Below, piece after piece: positions 1 through 7,213 of a stretch of 64,000 nucleotides of DNA. The position numbers were made by a program, and so were the translations under genes. How positions within the stretch are numbered: the stretch's first letter is position 1; every line of letters begins with the position of its first letter. The notes under the pieces were generated by a model. That model searched no databases and had not been told where the DNA came from. It worked only from the letters and a program-made list of their open reading frames with translations. Origin of the DNA: Nocardia sp. CC227C (GTDB lineage: Bacteria > Actinomycetota > Actinomycetes > Mycobacteriales > Mycobacteriaceae); contig NZ_JASITE010000006.1 of assembly GCF_030767025.1 (NCBI RefSeq), positions 124,001-188,000 on the forward strand, written 5' to 3'.

Positions 1-2
1 CC

Positions 3-482
3 GTCACCGCCCAGCCGCGCGAACTGGTGGCCGCCCGCAAGCGCGACCACGAGAGCTGGCGGGCGGAGACGGTACCCTCACGCATCGTCACCGCCGGGAT
101 CGCGGCCGCGCACACGCCCGAACCGGATTTCCTCGCCTTCGACGACGCGGCCGTCCTCACCGGAATCGGCTGTGCGCCCGGCCGCGTGCAGGCACCGGCG
201 CTGGTACTGCCCGAACCCGACACCGCCGCCGTCACCGACGGCCGGGTGCTGGTGGCCGCCACCACCGATCCGGGCTGGGTGTTCCTCATGGTGGCCGCGG
301 GCGGATTGGTCAGCGAGAAGGGCAGCCTGCTCTCCCACACCGCCATTATCGGCCGGGAACTCGGCATCCCCACCGTGGTCGGCGTGCCGCAGGCGACCCG
401 GCGCATCGCCGACGGCGACACCGTGCTGCTCGACGGCCACGCGGGCACCGTCACCCTCATCGCACGAAAGGGTTCCGCATGA
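3..482 (+). CDS. PEP-utilising enzyme, C-terminal part (5' truncated by window edge)
   Basis: The frame is open from the first complete codon with no start, so this is the C-terminal end (about 159 residues) of a longer protein. The last 75 residues match the swivelling phosphohistidine domain of PEP synthase, pyruvate phosphate dikinase and rifampin phosphotransferase: a Gly-Gly stretch, then the S-H-T-A-I segment with the phosphate-accepting His, then G-I-P-T-V-V-G-V. Such enzymes move phosphate from ATP or PEP to a substrate through this His. The N-terminal ATP-grasp domain lies outside the window, so the substrate cannot be told. Its stop overlaps the next ATG by 4 bases, so it belongs to the same operon. 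Confidence 0.8.
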   Translation, partial: VTAQPRELVAARKRDHESWRAETVPSRIVTAGIAAAHTPEPDFLAFDDAAVLTGIGCAPGRVQAPALVLPEPDTAAVTDGRVLVAATTDPGWVFLMVAAGGLVSEKGSLLSHTAIIGRELGIPTVVGVPQATRRIADGDTVLLDGHAGTVTLIARKGSA

Positions 483-1777
483 CGTCGCTAGACGCGCACG
501 CCGGACATGCCGAGAACTTCAGCCTGGAGCACTATCTCGACACCGACGCCCACTCCTTCGACCAGCGTTTCGAACACTTCCGCCCCTATGTGGACCGGGT
601 GCGCGGCATGGGCTTCGTACTGCGCGAGATCACCGGCCCCGCCGGTCCCGTGGTCCGGACGCGGGATCCGGAGACGGGCGACACCCGCGAGGTGATCATG
701 CTGGGGTCCAACAACTATCTGGGTCTGGCCGACGAACCGGAGATCATCGAGGCCGCGGTGGCCGCCACCCGCAGGTACGGAATCGGCTGCGGCGGACCGC
801 CATTGCTCAATGGCACCACCTCGCTGCACCTCGAGCTCGAGCAGCGGCTCGCGGCGGTGAAGGGCTGCGAAGCGGCCATGCTGTTCTCCTCCGGATTCGC
901 CGCCAATGTCGGCTGGGTGACCGGTCTGCTGCGCACGGGCGACATCCTGATCTACGACGAGCAGAATCACGCCAGCCTCTACGACGGCATCCAACTGGGC
1001 CGGGTGCGGTCGATGGCCTTCGACCACAACGACCTCGACCATCTGCGCTACCGGCTCATGCAGGTGCGCTGGCGCAATCCGGGCGCGAATGTGGTGGTCG
1101 CCGTGGAGGGCGTGTACTCCATGGACGGCGATATCGCGCCGCTACCCGAAATCCGCTCGCTCTGTGATGATTTCGGCGCGCTGCTGGCCGTGGACGACGC
1201 GCACGGGACGGGTGTGCTCGGCGCTCGCGGACACGGCGCGGCCGAACACTTCGGGCTCGACGGCGCGGTCGACATCGCCATGGGCACCTTCTCGAAGGTG
1301 TTCGCCACCACCGGCGGATTCGTGGCGGGCAGTACGGCCCTGGTGGATTCGCTGCGCTTCTTCGCCCGCTCCTACATGTTCTCCGCCTCGCTGTCGCCCG
1401 CCGTGGTCGCCTCGGTGCTGGCCGGGATCGACTTCATCGAAGCCCATCCGGAACGGGTGGCGGCCCTGCACGCCAATACCGACTACTTCGCGACGGCGCT
1501 GCGGCGGCGCGGCTTCGCGGTGGACCCGGTGACGGCCATCGTGCCGGTCATCCTGCCCGCCGCGGTACCGGTCGCCGAGGTGGTCGCCGCGCTGCACCGG
1601 GCGGGCGTCTTCGTCAACGGCGTCGAATTCCCGGCGGTGCCCAGGGATCTGCAACGACTGCGGATCTCCATGATGGCCACGCTGAGCACCGAGCACCTGG
1701 ATGTCGCCGTCGACCGCATCGACGCGGTGGCGCGCCGCTTCGGCTTCCACCCCGACCAGATCGGAGGCTCCCGATGA
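479..1777 (+). CDS. alpha-oxoamine synthase family PLP enzyme (BioF/KBL/serine palmitoyltransferase-like)
   Basis: Fold-type I PLP enzyme of 432 residues that should condense an amino acid with an acyl thioester, with loss of CO2, to give an alpha-amino ketone. Seen: NNYLGL at 78-83, the GIGCGGPPLLNGT stretch at 101-113, the NHAS His near 164, VDDAHGTG at 238-245, and the Schiff-base Lys at 273 in GTFSKVF. The N-terminal extension of about 70 residues before NNYLGL is longer than in BioF and closer to serine palmitoyltransferases. No biotin genes are near, while a lipid kinase, an SDR and an exporter follow, so a lipid-type amino ketone is more likely than biotin synthesis. The exact acyl and amino-acid substrates are unknown. 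Confidence 0.88.
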   Translation: MTSLDAHAGHAENFSLEHYLDTDAHSFDQRFEHFRPYVDRVRGMGFVLREITGPAGPVVRTRDPETGDTREVIMLGSNNYLGLADEPEIIEAAVAATRRYGIGCGGPPLLNGTTSLHLELEQRLAAVKGCEAAMLFSSGFAANVGWVTGLLRTGDILIYDEQNHASLYDGIQLGRVRSMAFDHNDLDHLRYRLMQVRWRNPGANVVVAVEGVYSMDGDIAPLPEIRSLCDDFGALLAVDDAHGTGVLGARGHGAAEHFGLDGAVDIAMGTFSKVFATTGGFVAGSTALVDSLRFFARSYMFSASLSPAVVASVLAGIDFIEAHPERVAALHANTDYFATALRRRGFAVDPVTAIVPVILPAAVPVAEVVAALHRAGVFVNGVEFPAVPRDLQRLRISMMATLSTEHLDVAVDRIDAVARRFGFHPDQIGGSR

Positions 1778-3156
1778 CCGCGGCCCTCATAGCGGCGGGC
1801 GGCACACCCGCCGAACGACTGCTGGTCCTCGCCGCCCTGGCCGCGCCCACCGCCGCCGAGCGCGCCCAGCTGCGCGAACTGGCCCACGGGGAGATGGACT
1901 GGCCGGAGGTGCTGGACCTGGCGCGGCGCAATGCGACCGTGCCGCTGGTGCAGCATCGGCTCACCGCCGAGGGGCTGTTCGACCGAGTGCCGCTGGCGAG
2001 CGCGTTCCAGGCCGTCTCCGATGACATCGCCCTGGCCAATGAACGGCGGCTGGTGGGAGCCGTGGAACTGCTGCGGCGGTTCGACGCGGCCGGAATCCGC
2101 TGCGTCGTGCTCAAGGGAATGCTCTTCGCGTCCGAGGTCTACGCCGACGCGCACTACAAGCGCATGAACGATCTCGACATCCTGCTCGATATCGCGCAGA
2201 TCGACGCCGCCATCGAGATCTACCGGGAGCTCGGCATGTTCAGCGTCTCGGAACTGCTGGGCAAGGAACCCACGGTGCGCCAGCGGCGTTCGCACCATCT
2301 GCCGTCGTTCGTCTCCCGCGACGGCGCGCTGGTGGTGGGCACCCACTGGGGGCTCATCACCCCCCTCGCGCCGTACACCATCGACTACGACGCCATCTGG
2401 AAACGGGTGCGGCCCATCGATTTCCACGGCGTACCCGCCTGGGCCATGGCGCACGAGGACAACCTGCACCACCTGTGCGTCCACCTGCCGTACTACAAGA
2501 CCGGGGTGCGTGAACTCGCCGATATCTGGAATCTGGTGCGCTACGCGGGCGACGACCTGGACTACGGCCTGGTGCGGGAGGCGGTCACCGCCGCCGGATC
2601 GCACAATCTCGTCTATCACGCGCTGTCGCTCACCCAGCGGCTCGTGCCGGATGAGCGGATCGCGGCCCTGGTGGCGTGGGCGCGGCCGCACGCCGACCGC
2701 TTCCACCGCTACGACGTGGAGCGCAAGACCCGCGACATCCACACGCTGTTGCGCAGCCGGTCCACGCACACCGCCACCATCGAGAAGGCGTACCTGGAGT
2801 TCAACGCCACCCAGGCCCTGGGGGAGAAGGCGGCCCGCTTCGGTGCGCTGTGGCGCAATCTGCTGCTCGTCCCCGGCGACGAGGCGGCGCGCATGAGTTC
2901 GTTGCGCACCGACCGCCCGCTGTCGCGGGCCGGGGCGCGGCTGGCCGCACCCTACCGGCTCACCCGAGTGTTCCAGCGCGATCTGGGCCGGTGGCTGTTT
3001 CCGGCCGCGCTGGCCAAGACCGTCGCGGACCTCGGGGTCAGCGCCGCGCGCACGGTGCGCGGATCCACCGGCGACACCGTCGATCTGGCCGCCTTCGCCG
3101 CCCGGGTGGGCATGACCCCCGCACAGTTGCGGGCGGTCGCGGACAGTCAGGAGTGA
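1774..3156 (+). CDS. NTP_transf_5-type nucleotidyltransferase family protein
   Basis: Protein of 460 residues that starts inside the previous stop codon (ATGA overlap). Residues about 100-140 carry the family signature: C-V-V-L-K-G (Lys114, Gly115), then R-M-N-D-L-D (Asp133, Asp135), the metal-binding acidic pair of nucleotidyltransferase folds. The rest is helix-rich with no membrane segment. Members of this family occur in natural-product, lasso-peptide and polysaccharide clusters, mostly without a proven reaction, so the activity here is not predicted beyond possible nucleotidyl transfer. The overlapping position shows it is co-translated with the oxoamine synthase. Confidence 0.75.
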   Translation: MTAALIAAGGTPAERLLVLAALAAPTAAERAQLRELAHGEMDWPEVLDLARRNATVPLVQHRLTAEGLFDRVPLASAFQAVSDDIALANERRLVGAVELLRRFDAAGIRCVVLKGMLFASEVYADAHYKRMNDLDILLDIAQIDAAIEIYRELGMFSVSELLGKEPTVRQRRSHHLPSFVSRDGALVVGTHWGLITPLAPYTIDYDAIWKRVRPIDFHGVPAWAMAHEDNLHHLCVHLPYYKTGVRELADIWNLVRYAGDDLDYGLVREAVTAAGSHNLVYHALSLTQRLVPDERIAALVAWARPHADRFHRYDVERKTRDIHTLLRSRSTHTATIEKAYLEFNATQALGEKAARFGALWRNLLLVPGDEAARMSSLRTDRPLSRAGARLAAPYRLTRVFQRDLGRWLFPAALAKTVADLGVSAARTVRGSTGDTVDLAAFAARVGMTPAQLRAVADSQE

Positions 3157-3158
3157 GC

Positions 3159-3884
3159 ATGCCGCTACCGGGACGCCCGGGGGTGACCACGGTGCTGTGG
3201 GATCTGGACGGCACCCTGGTCGAACTGCGGCAGCGCACCTTCGGAACGCTCATGCCGCTGGTGGCCGCCGCCGCGTTCCGGGATGTGCTGCCGCCGCACC
3301 GATTCCTGCCCGTGCTGCGCGCCACCCTCGATCAGGTGCGGAACAACGACGGCGAACTCACCAATCACGACCTGCTGGTGCGGTCGCTCGCCGCGCGTGC
3401 GGCCATCCCGGTAGCCGAGGCCGACCGGCGATTCCGGGCCCTGGCCGCCAGCGGGTTGCCCCGGCTGCGCCGCTGCTTCCGCCCGGTACCGGCGGCGCGG
3501 GTACTGGTGGACCTGCTCGCCGAACGCGGGGTGACGCAGGTGGTGGCGACCAACCCGCTGTGGCCGCGCAGTACCGCCGAGGACAGATTGCGTTGGGGCG
3601 GAATCGATCCCGCCGTCTTCGCACACATCTGCAGCGGAGAGACCATGCGCCGGGCCAAACCCCGCGTCGAATACTACGGCGAACTGCTGGAACTGCTCGG
3701 CGTCCCGGGACAGCAGTGCGTCATGGTCGGCAACGACCCGGTCAAGGATCCGCCCGCCGCCGCACTCGGCATTCCGGTGTACCTGCTGCACGGCGGCATC
3801 GACAACGCACTCGTCACCAGCGGCGACTGGTACCGCCTCGCCGACTGGCTCGGACTACCGGAGGACTCGTGTTTCTCGTCGTGA
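3159..3884 (+). CDS. HAD-superfamily phosphatase
   Basis: The ATG two bases after the upstream stop gives 241 residues; the open frame runs further upstream only because of high GC. All four HAD motifs are visible: DLDGTL near the N-terminus (nucleophile and acid/base Asp), V-V-A-T-N (motif II), R-A-K-P (motif III Lys) and G-N-D-P-V-K-D (motif IV). The cap is a helical C1-type insert. Function: hydrolysis of a phosphate ester, substrate unknown. Next to a lipid kinase it could act on a phosphorylated lipid or sugar intermediate (inference). It overlaps the following kinase by 16 bases in another frame. Confidence 0.82.
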   Translation: MPLPGRPGVTTVLWDLDGTLVELRQRTFGTLMPLVAAAAFRDVLPPHRFLPVLRATLDQVRNNDGELTNHDLLVRSLAARAAIPVAEADRRFRALAASGLPRLRRCFRPVPAARVLVDLLAERGVTQVVATNPLWPRSTAEDRLRWGGIDPAVFAHICSGETMRRAKPRVEYYGELLELLGVPGQQCVMVGNDPVKDPPAAALGIPVYLLHGGIDNALVTSGDWYRLADWLGLPEDSCFSS

Positions 3885-4798
3885 ACCCCACCGCCAAGGG
3901 CGGAGCCGCCGCACAGTGGCCGCATGTGCGCCGGGCGCTGCTCGAACGCCGACCCGATATCGACACGGCCACACCGGATTCGGCGGCCGAGGCGGAGAAG
4001 GCCGTGCGCGCCGCCGTCGACGCCGGACACGACGCGGTGATCGCCGCGGGTGGGGACGGCACGGTCGGGCTGGTGCTCAACGCGCTCATGGACCCGACGG
4101 TCGACCGGCCGCGCGATCCCCGCATCGCCCTGGGCGCCATCGGTCTGGGCAGTTCCAACGACTTCCACAAACCCGCCGCCGCCGACCGGATGCTGGCCGG
4201 AGTGCCCGCGCGCATCGACCCCGGGCGGGCCCGCAGCGTGGATGTCGGCAAGGCCACCATGCTGCTGCCGGACGGCACCCGCCGAATCCGCTACTTCCTG
4301 CTCAACGCCAGCATGGGGCTGGTCGCGGCGGGCAATCACCACTTCAATACGGCGGGCGGGCTCACCGCGTGGCTCAAACCGCGCACCACCGACGGGGCCA
4401 TCGCCTACACGGCCCTGCGCACGATCGCCACCTTCGACCCGCTGCGCGTGGATATCCGGGGCGCGGGCCGGCGACGGCACGCACCCGTCACCAACGTGAG
4501 CGTGCTGAAATCCGTGCACTTCGCCGGTGGCATGCGTTACGACACCGGTGTCACCGCCGATGACGGCCGGTTCGACGTGAACATCTGGGCGGCGGCGTCC
4601 CGGCCCGCCGTGCTGCGCCTCATCGCGGGCCTGTACCGCGGGCGCTTCCGCGATTCCGCCCTGGCGCACTGTGAACGGTCCACGCGGGTGGATCTGCGTC
4701 CCGAGCATCCCAGCCCGCTCGAACTCGACGGCGAGATCACCGTCGTCGAGGGCGCGACCCTCGAAGTGCTGCCCCGCGCGCTGCTGGTGTGCGCCTGA
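3869..4798 (+). CDS. diacylglycerol/sphingosine kinase-type lipid kinase
   Basis: GTG start at 3869 preceded by GGAGG at 3860-3864; 309 residues, the usual length for bacterial DAGK_cat proteins. N-terminal V-N-P-T-A-K-G-G, then A-A-G-G-D-G-T (the nucleotide-binding GGDGT), G-L-G-S-S-N-D-F and a C-terminal L-E-L-D-G-E, all family hallmarks. The family phosphorylates lipid hydroxyls (diacylglycerol, sphingosine, ceramide and relatives). The start lies within the HAD gene, showing tight coupling. With an oxoamine synthase and an SDR in the same run, phosphorylation of an amino-alcohol lipid is a reasonable but unproven role. Confidence 0.82.
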   Translation: MFLVVNPTAKGGAAAQWPHVRRALLERRPDIDTATPDSAAEAEKAVRAAVDAGHDAVIAAGGDGTVGLVLNALMDPTVDRPRDPRIALGAIGLGSSNDFHKPAAADRMLAGVPARIDPGRARSVDVGKATMLLPDGTRRIRYFLLNASMGLVAAGNHHFNTAGGLTAWLKPRTTDGAIAYTALRTIATFDPLRVDIRGAGRRRHAPVTNVSVLKSVHFAGGMRYDTGVTADDGRFDVNIWAAASRPAVLRLIAGLYRGRFRDSALAHCERSTRVDLRPEHPSPLELDGEITVVEGATLEVLPRALLVCA

Positions 4799-4811
4799 AC
4801 GCCGGGCGTCC

Positions 4812-4839
4812 GGCCCGGCGCGGCGATTCGCGCCGGGCC
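4812..4839 (+). other. strong hairpin between lipid kinase and SDR-methyltransferase genes
   Basis: An 11-bp perfect stem (GGCCCGGCGCG with CGCGCCGGGCC) closes a 6-base loop. It lies in the only sizeable gap of the cluster (67 bases). No U-tract follows, so it may be a partial terminator, an RNA-stability element or simply a GC-rich stem. Confidence 0.45.
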
Positions 4840-4865
4840 ATTCGAACAGAAGGAGTACGAGCGAT

Positions 4866-6521
4866 ATGAAAGAACAACCCGGCGTGGTGCTCATCACCGG
4901 CGCGGGCTCGGGCATGGGCCTGGCCACCGGGAAACTGCTGTCCGAGTGCGGATTCCGCGTCATGGGTGCGGACGTCGAGGTGCCCGAGCAGCCGCCGTTC
5001 CCGATCGCGGCCGTCGACGTGCGCGACGAGGAGTCGGTGCGGCTGTGGGTGGACGACGCCGTGGAACGGCACCGCGCCGTGCGCGCGGTGATCGCCTGCG
5101 CCGGCTACGGACTCGCCGGGGCGGTGGAGGAGACCACACCGGCCGAGGCCGCCGCCCTGCTGGACGTGAACGCCATCGGCACCGCGCGGGTGGCGCGGGC
5201 GGTACTGCCCGTCCTGCGGCGGCAGGGCAGCGGCCGGATCGTGGTGGTGAGCTCCGGCGCGGCGGGCGTCGCGCAGCCGTTCGGCGGGTGGTACTCGGCC
5301 AGCAAGGCGGCGGTGGAGAAACTCGGCGAGGCACTGCGGATGGAGGCCGCGCCGTTCGGGGTCGAAGTGGTGACGCTGATTCCCGGATGGACCCGCACCG
5401 GCATCCTCGCGGCGGCGCGGCGCGGTGGTGACGAGCTGAGCGTGTACCGCGCCGTCAGCGCCGAAGTGGCCCGCCGCAACGCCGAGCACCTGGCGCACGG
5501 CCAGGAACCGGAGGTGGTCGCCGCGGCCGTGCTGCGCGCTCTCACCCGGCGGCGGCCGCGCCCCGTGTACCGGGTGGGCGCGGACGTGCGGTCGTCGTTC
5601 TGGGCGCGTCGACTGCTGCCCGCGGGCGTGTACGCGCGGCTGGTACGTGACCACTACGGGCTGACCGGGACCGCCGCCGATCATTCGGCGGTGGCCGCGC
5701 TGCCGCCGTTCGTGCATCCGGTCACCCGGGAACCGCTGCGCGAGGACGACGCCGGCGCGCTCGTCACCGCGTCGGGTGCGGTCGGCCTGCGTCCGGTCGA
5801 CGCCCGCCTGCGGCTCTACGCCGACGCCACCGCCGACACCTACACCGGCCGCGAAATCGCCAGCGAGAAAGTGCGATTCGCCTATCGCATCTATTCCAAG
5901 GCATACCCGATCGTGGCCACACTCGTGTTCTGGATCGTCTGGAGCGGCAAGCTCGGCGTGCTCGGGCGATTCTACGGCGGGCAGCTGGCGGCGGCCGCCG
6001 AACGGGGCGCGGCCTTCGTGGATATCGGCGTCGGCGACGGCAGCCTCACCGCTTTCGCCATCCGCTCGGCCAAGGTGCGCACGCTGCCGCCGCTGCTGTT
6101 CGTGGACCTGTCACCGGATATGTTGCGCAAGAACGCCAAACGCTTCCGGCGGGTGCCCGGTGCGGTCTCGCTGATCCAGGATGTGAACACGCTCGGGCTG
6201 GAGCCGGGCTCGGTGCGCGCCCTGGGCTGCTACGGCGCGCTGCACGTCTTCCCGGAACCGCAGCTCGCGCTGAAGCACATGGCCACGCTGCTGGCCGACG
6301 ACGGGGAGCTGTCGCTGTCGGTGTTGACCAGCCCGGGGGTGCCGTGGAAGGACCGACTCATCGAGCGGTTCGTCGGAACCAACACCATCACCAGCAATTT
6401 CACCGCGGACCAGGTACTGGAACTGGTCGCCGGCGCCGGACTGGAACCCGTGCAGACCATCCACAACGGGCATCAGCTGCTGCTGCGGGTGCGCCCCGCG
6501 ACCGAAGCGGCCCCGGCATGA
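4866..6521 (+). CDS. SDR oxidoreductase fused to a class I SAM-dependent methyltransferase
   Basis: ATG at 4866 follows AAGGAG; 551 residues. Residues 1-about 270 are a classical short-chain dehydrogenase: T-G-A-G-S-G-M-G at 11-18 (nucleotide binding), C-A-G near 78-80, Ser130, and Y143-x3-K147. A linker follows, then near residues 340-540 a Rossmann methyltransferase with F-V-D-I-G-V-G-D-G at about 384-392 as SAM motif I and a following F-V-D-L-S-P. A short hydrophobic stretch (VATLVFWIVW) lies between the domains and could touch the membrane. The SDR half resembles 3-keto lipid and broad-substrate reductases. The natural reading is reduction of the oxoamine product plus a methylation; the order and target are unknown. 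Confidence 0.8.
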   Translation: MKEQPGVVLITGAGSGMGLATGKLLSECGFRVMGADVEVPEQPPFPIAAVDVRDEESVRLWVDDAVERHRAVRAVIACAGYGLAGAVEETTPAEAAALLDVNAIGTARVARAVLPVLRRQGSGRIVVVSSGAAGVAQPFGGWYSASKAAVEKLGEALRMEAAPFGVEVVTLIPGWTRTGILAAARRGGDELSVYRAVSAEVARRNAEHLAHGQEPEVVAAAVLRALTRRRPRPVYRVGADVRSSFWARRLLPAGVYARLVRDHYGLTGTAADHSAVAALPPFVHPVTREPLREDDAGALVTASGAVGLRPVDARLRLYADATADTYTGREIASEKVRFAYRIYSKAYPIVATLVFWIVWSGKLGVLGRFYGGQLAAAAERGAAFVDIGVGDGSLTAFAIRSAKVRTLPPLLFVDLSPDMLRKNAKRFRRVPGAVSLIQDVNTLGLEPGSVRALGCYGALHVFPEPQLALKHMATLLADDGELSLSVLTSPGVPWKDRLIERFVGTNTITSNFTADQVLELVAGAGLEPVQTIHNGHQLLLRVRPATEAAPA

Positions 6522-7213
6522 CGGGTCTGCTGGAGCTGACCGCGGTGTCGAAGTCGTATCTGCGCGGCGATGAGCGGGTGCACGCGCTGCGCGAACTGGA
6601 CCTCACCGTGGCGGCGGGGGAGTTCGTCATCGTCACCGGCCCCTCCGGGGCGGGCAAGTCCACGCTGCTGCATGTGGCGGGCGGGCTCGACGCCCCCGAC
6701 GGCGGCACGGTCACCGTGCGCGGGGAGGACATCTGGGCATTGAGCGCCACCGCGCGCTCGGCCTTCCGCCGCCGCAGCCTCGGCTTCGTCTTCCAGTTCT
6801 TCAATCTGGTGCCCATGCTCGACGCGGTCGAGAACGTCTCGCTGCCACTGATTCTCGACGGCGTCCCGGCGCGCACCGCCGATACCCGCGCCCGGGAGCT
6901 GCTGGAGCGAGTGGGCCTGGGCGATCGCGCCCGGCACCGCCCCGGTGAGCTGTCCGGCGGCCAGATGCAGCGGGTATCGGTGGCGCGGGCCATGGTGGCG
7001 CGGCCCGCGCTGCTGCTGGCCGACGAACCCACCGGCAATCTCGACTCCGCGTCCTCCGACGCGGTGCTGTCGCTGCTGCGCGAACTCGCCGAGGAGAACG
7101 ACACCGCCGTCATCGTGGTCACCCACGATCCAGCGGCCTCGGCCTACGGCACCCGCCATCTCGGCCTGGTGGACGGGCGGGCCGATGAGCGGGCGTTGGA
7201 GCCGGACCGGTGA
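6518..7213 (+). CDS. ABC transporter ATP-binding protein (LolD/MacB type)
   Basis: The ATG overlaps the preceding stop (ATGA). 231 residues with Walker A GPSGAGKST near 41-49, a Q-loop in F-V-F-Q-F-F-N-L, the signature L-S-G-G-Q-M-Q-R, Walker B LLLADEPTGNLDS and an H-loop His in V-V-T-H-D. The E-P-T-G-N-L-D form is typical of the MacB/LolD/FtsE group that works with FtsX-like permeases in lipid, peptide or lipoprotein export. It pairs with the permease directly downstream. Confidence 0.93.
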   Translation: MTGLLELTAVSKSYLRGDERVHALRELDLTVAAGEFVIVTGPSGAGKSTLLHVAGGLDAPDGGTVTVRGEDIWALSATARSAFRRRSLGFVFQFFNLVPMLDAVENVSLPLILDGVPARTADTRARELLERVGLGDRARHRPGELSGGQMQRVSVARAMVARPALLLADEPTGNLDSASSDAVLSLLRELAEENDTAVIVVTHDPAASAYGTRHLGLVDGRADERALEPDR

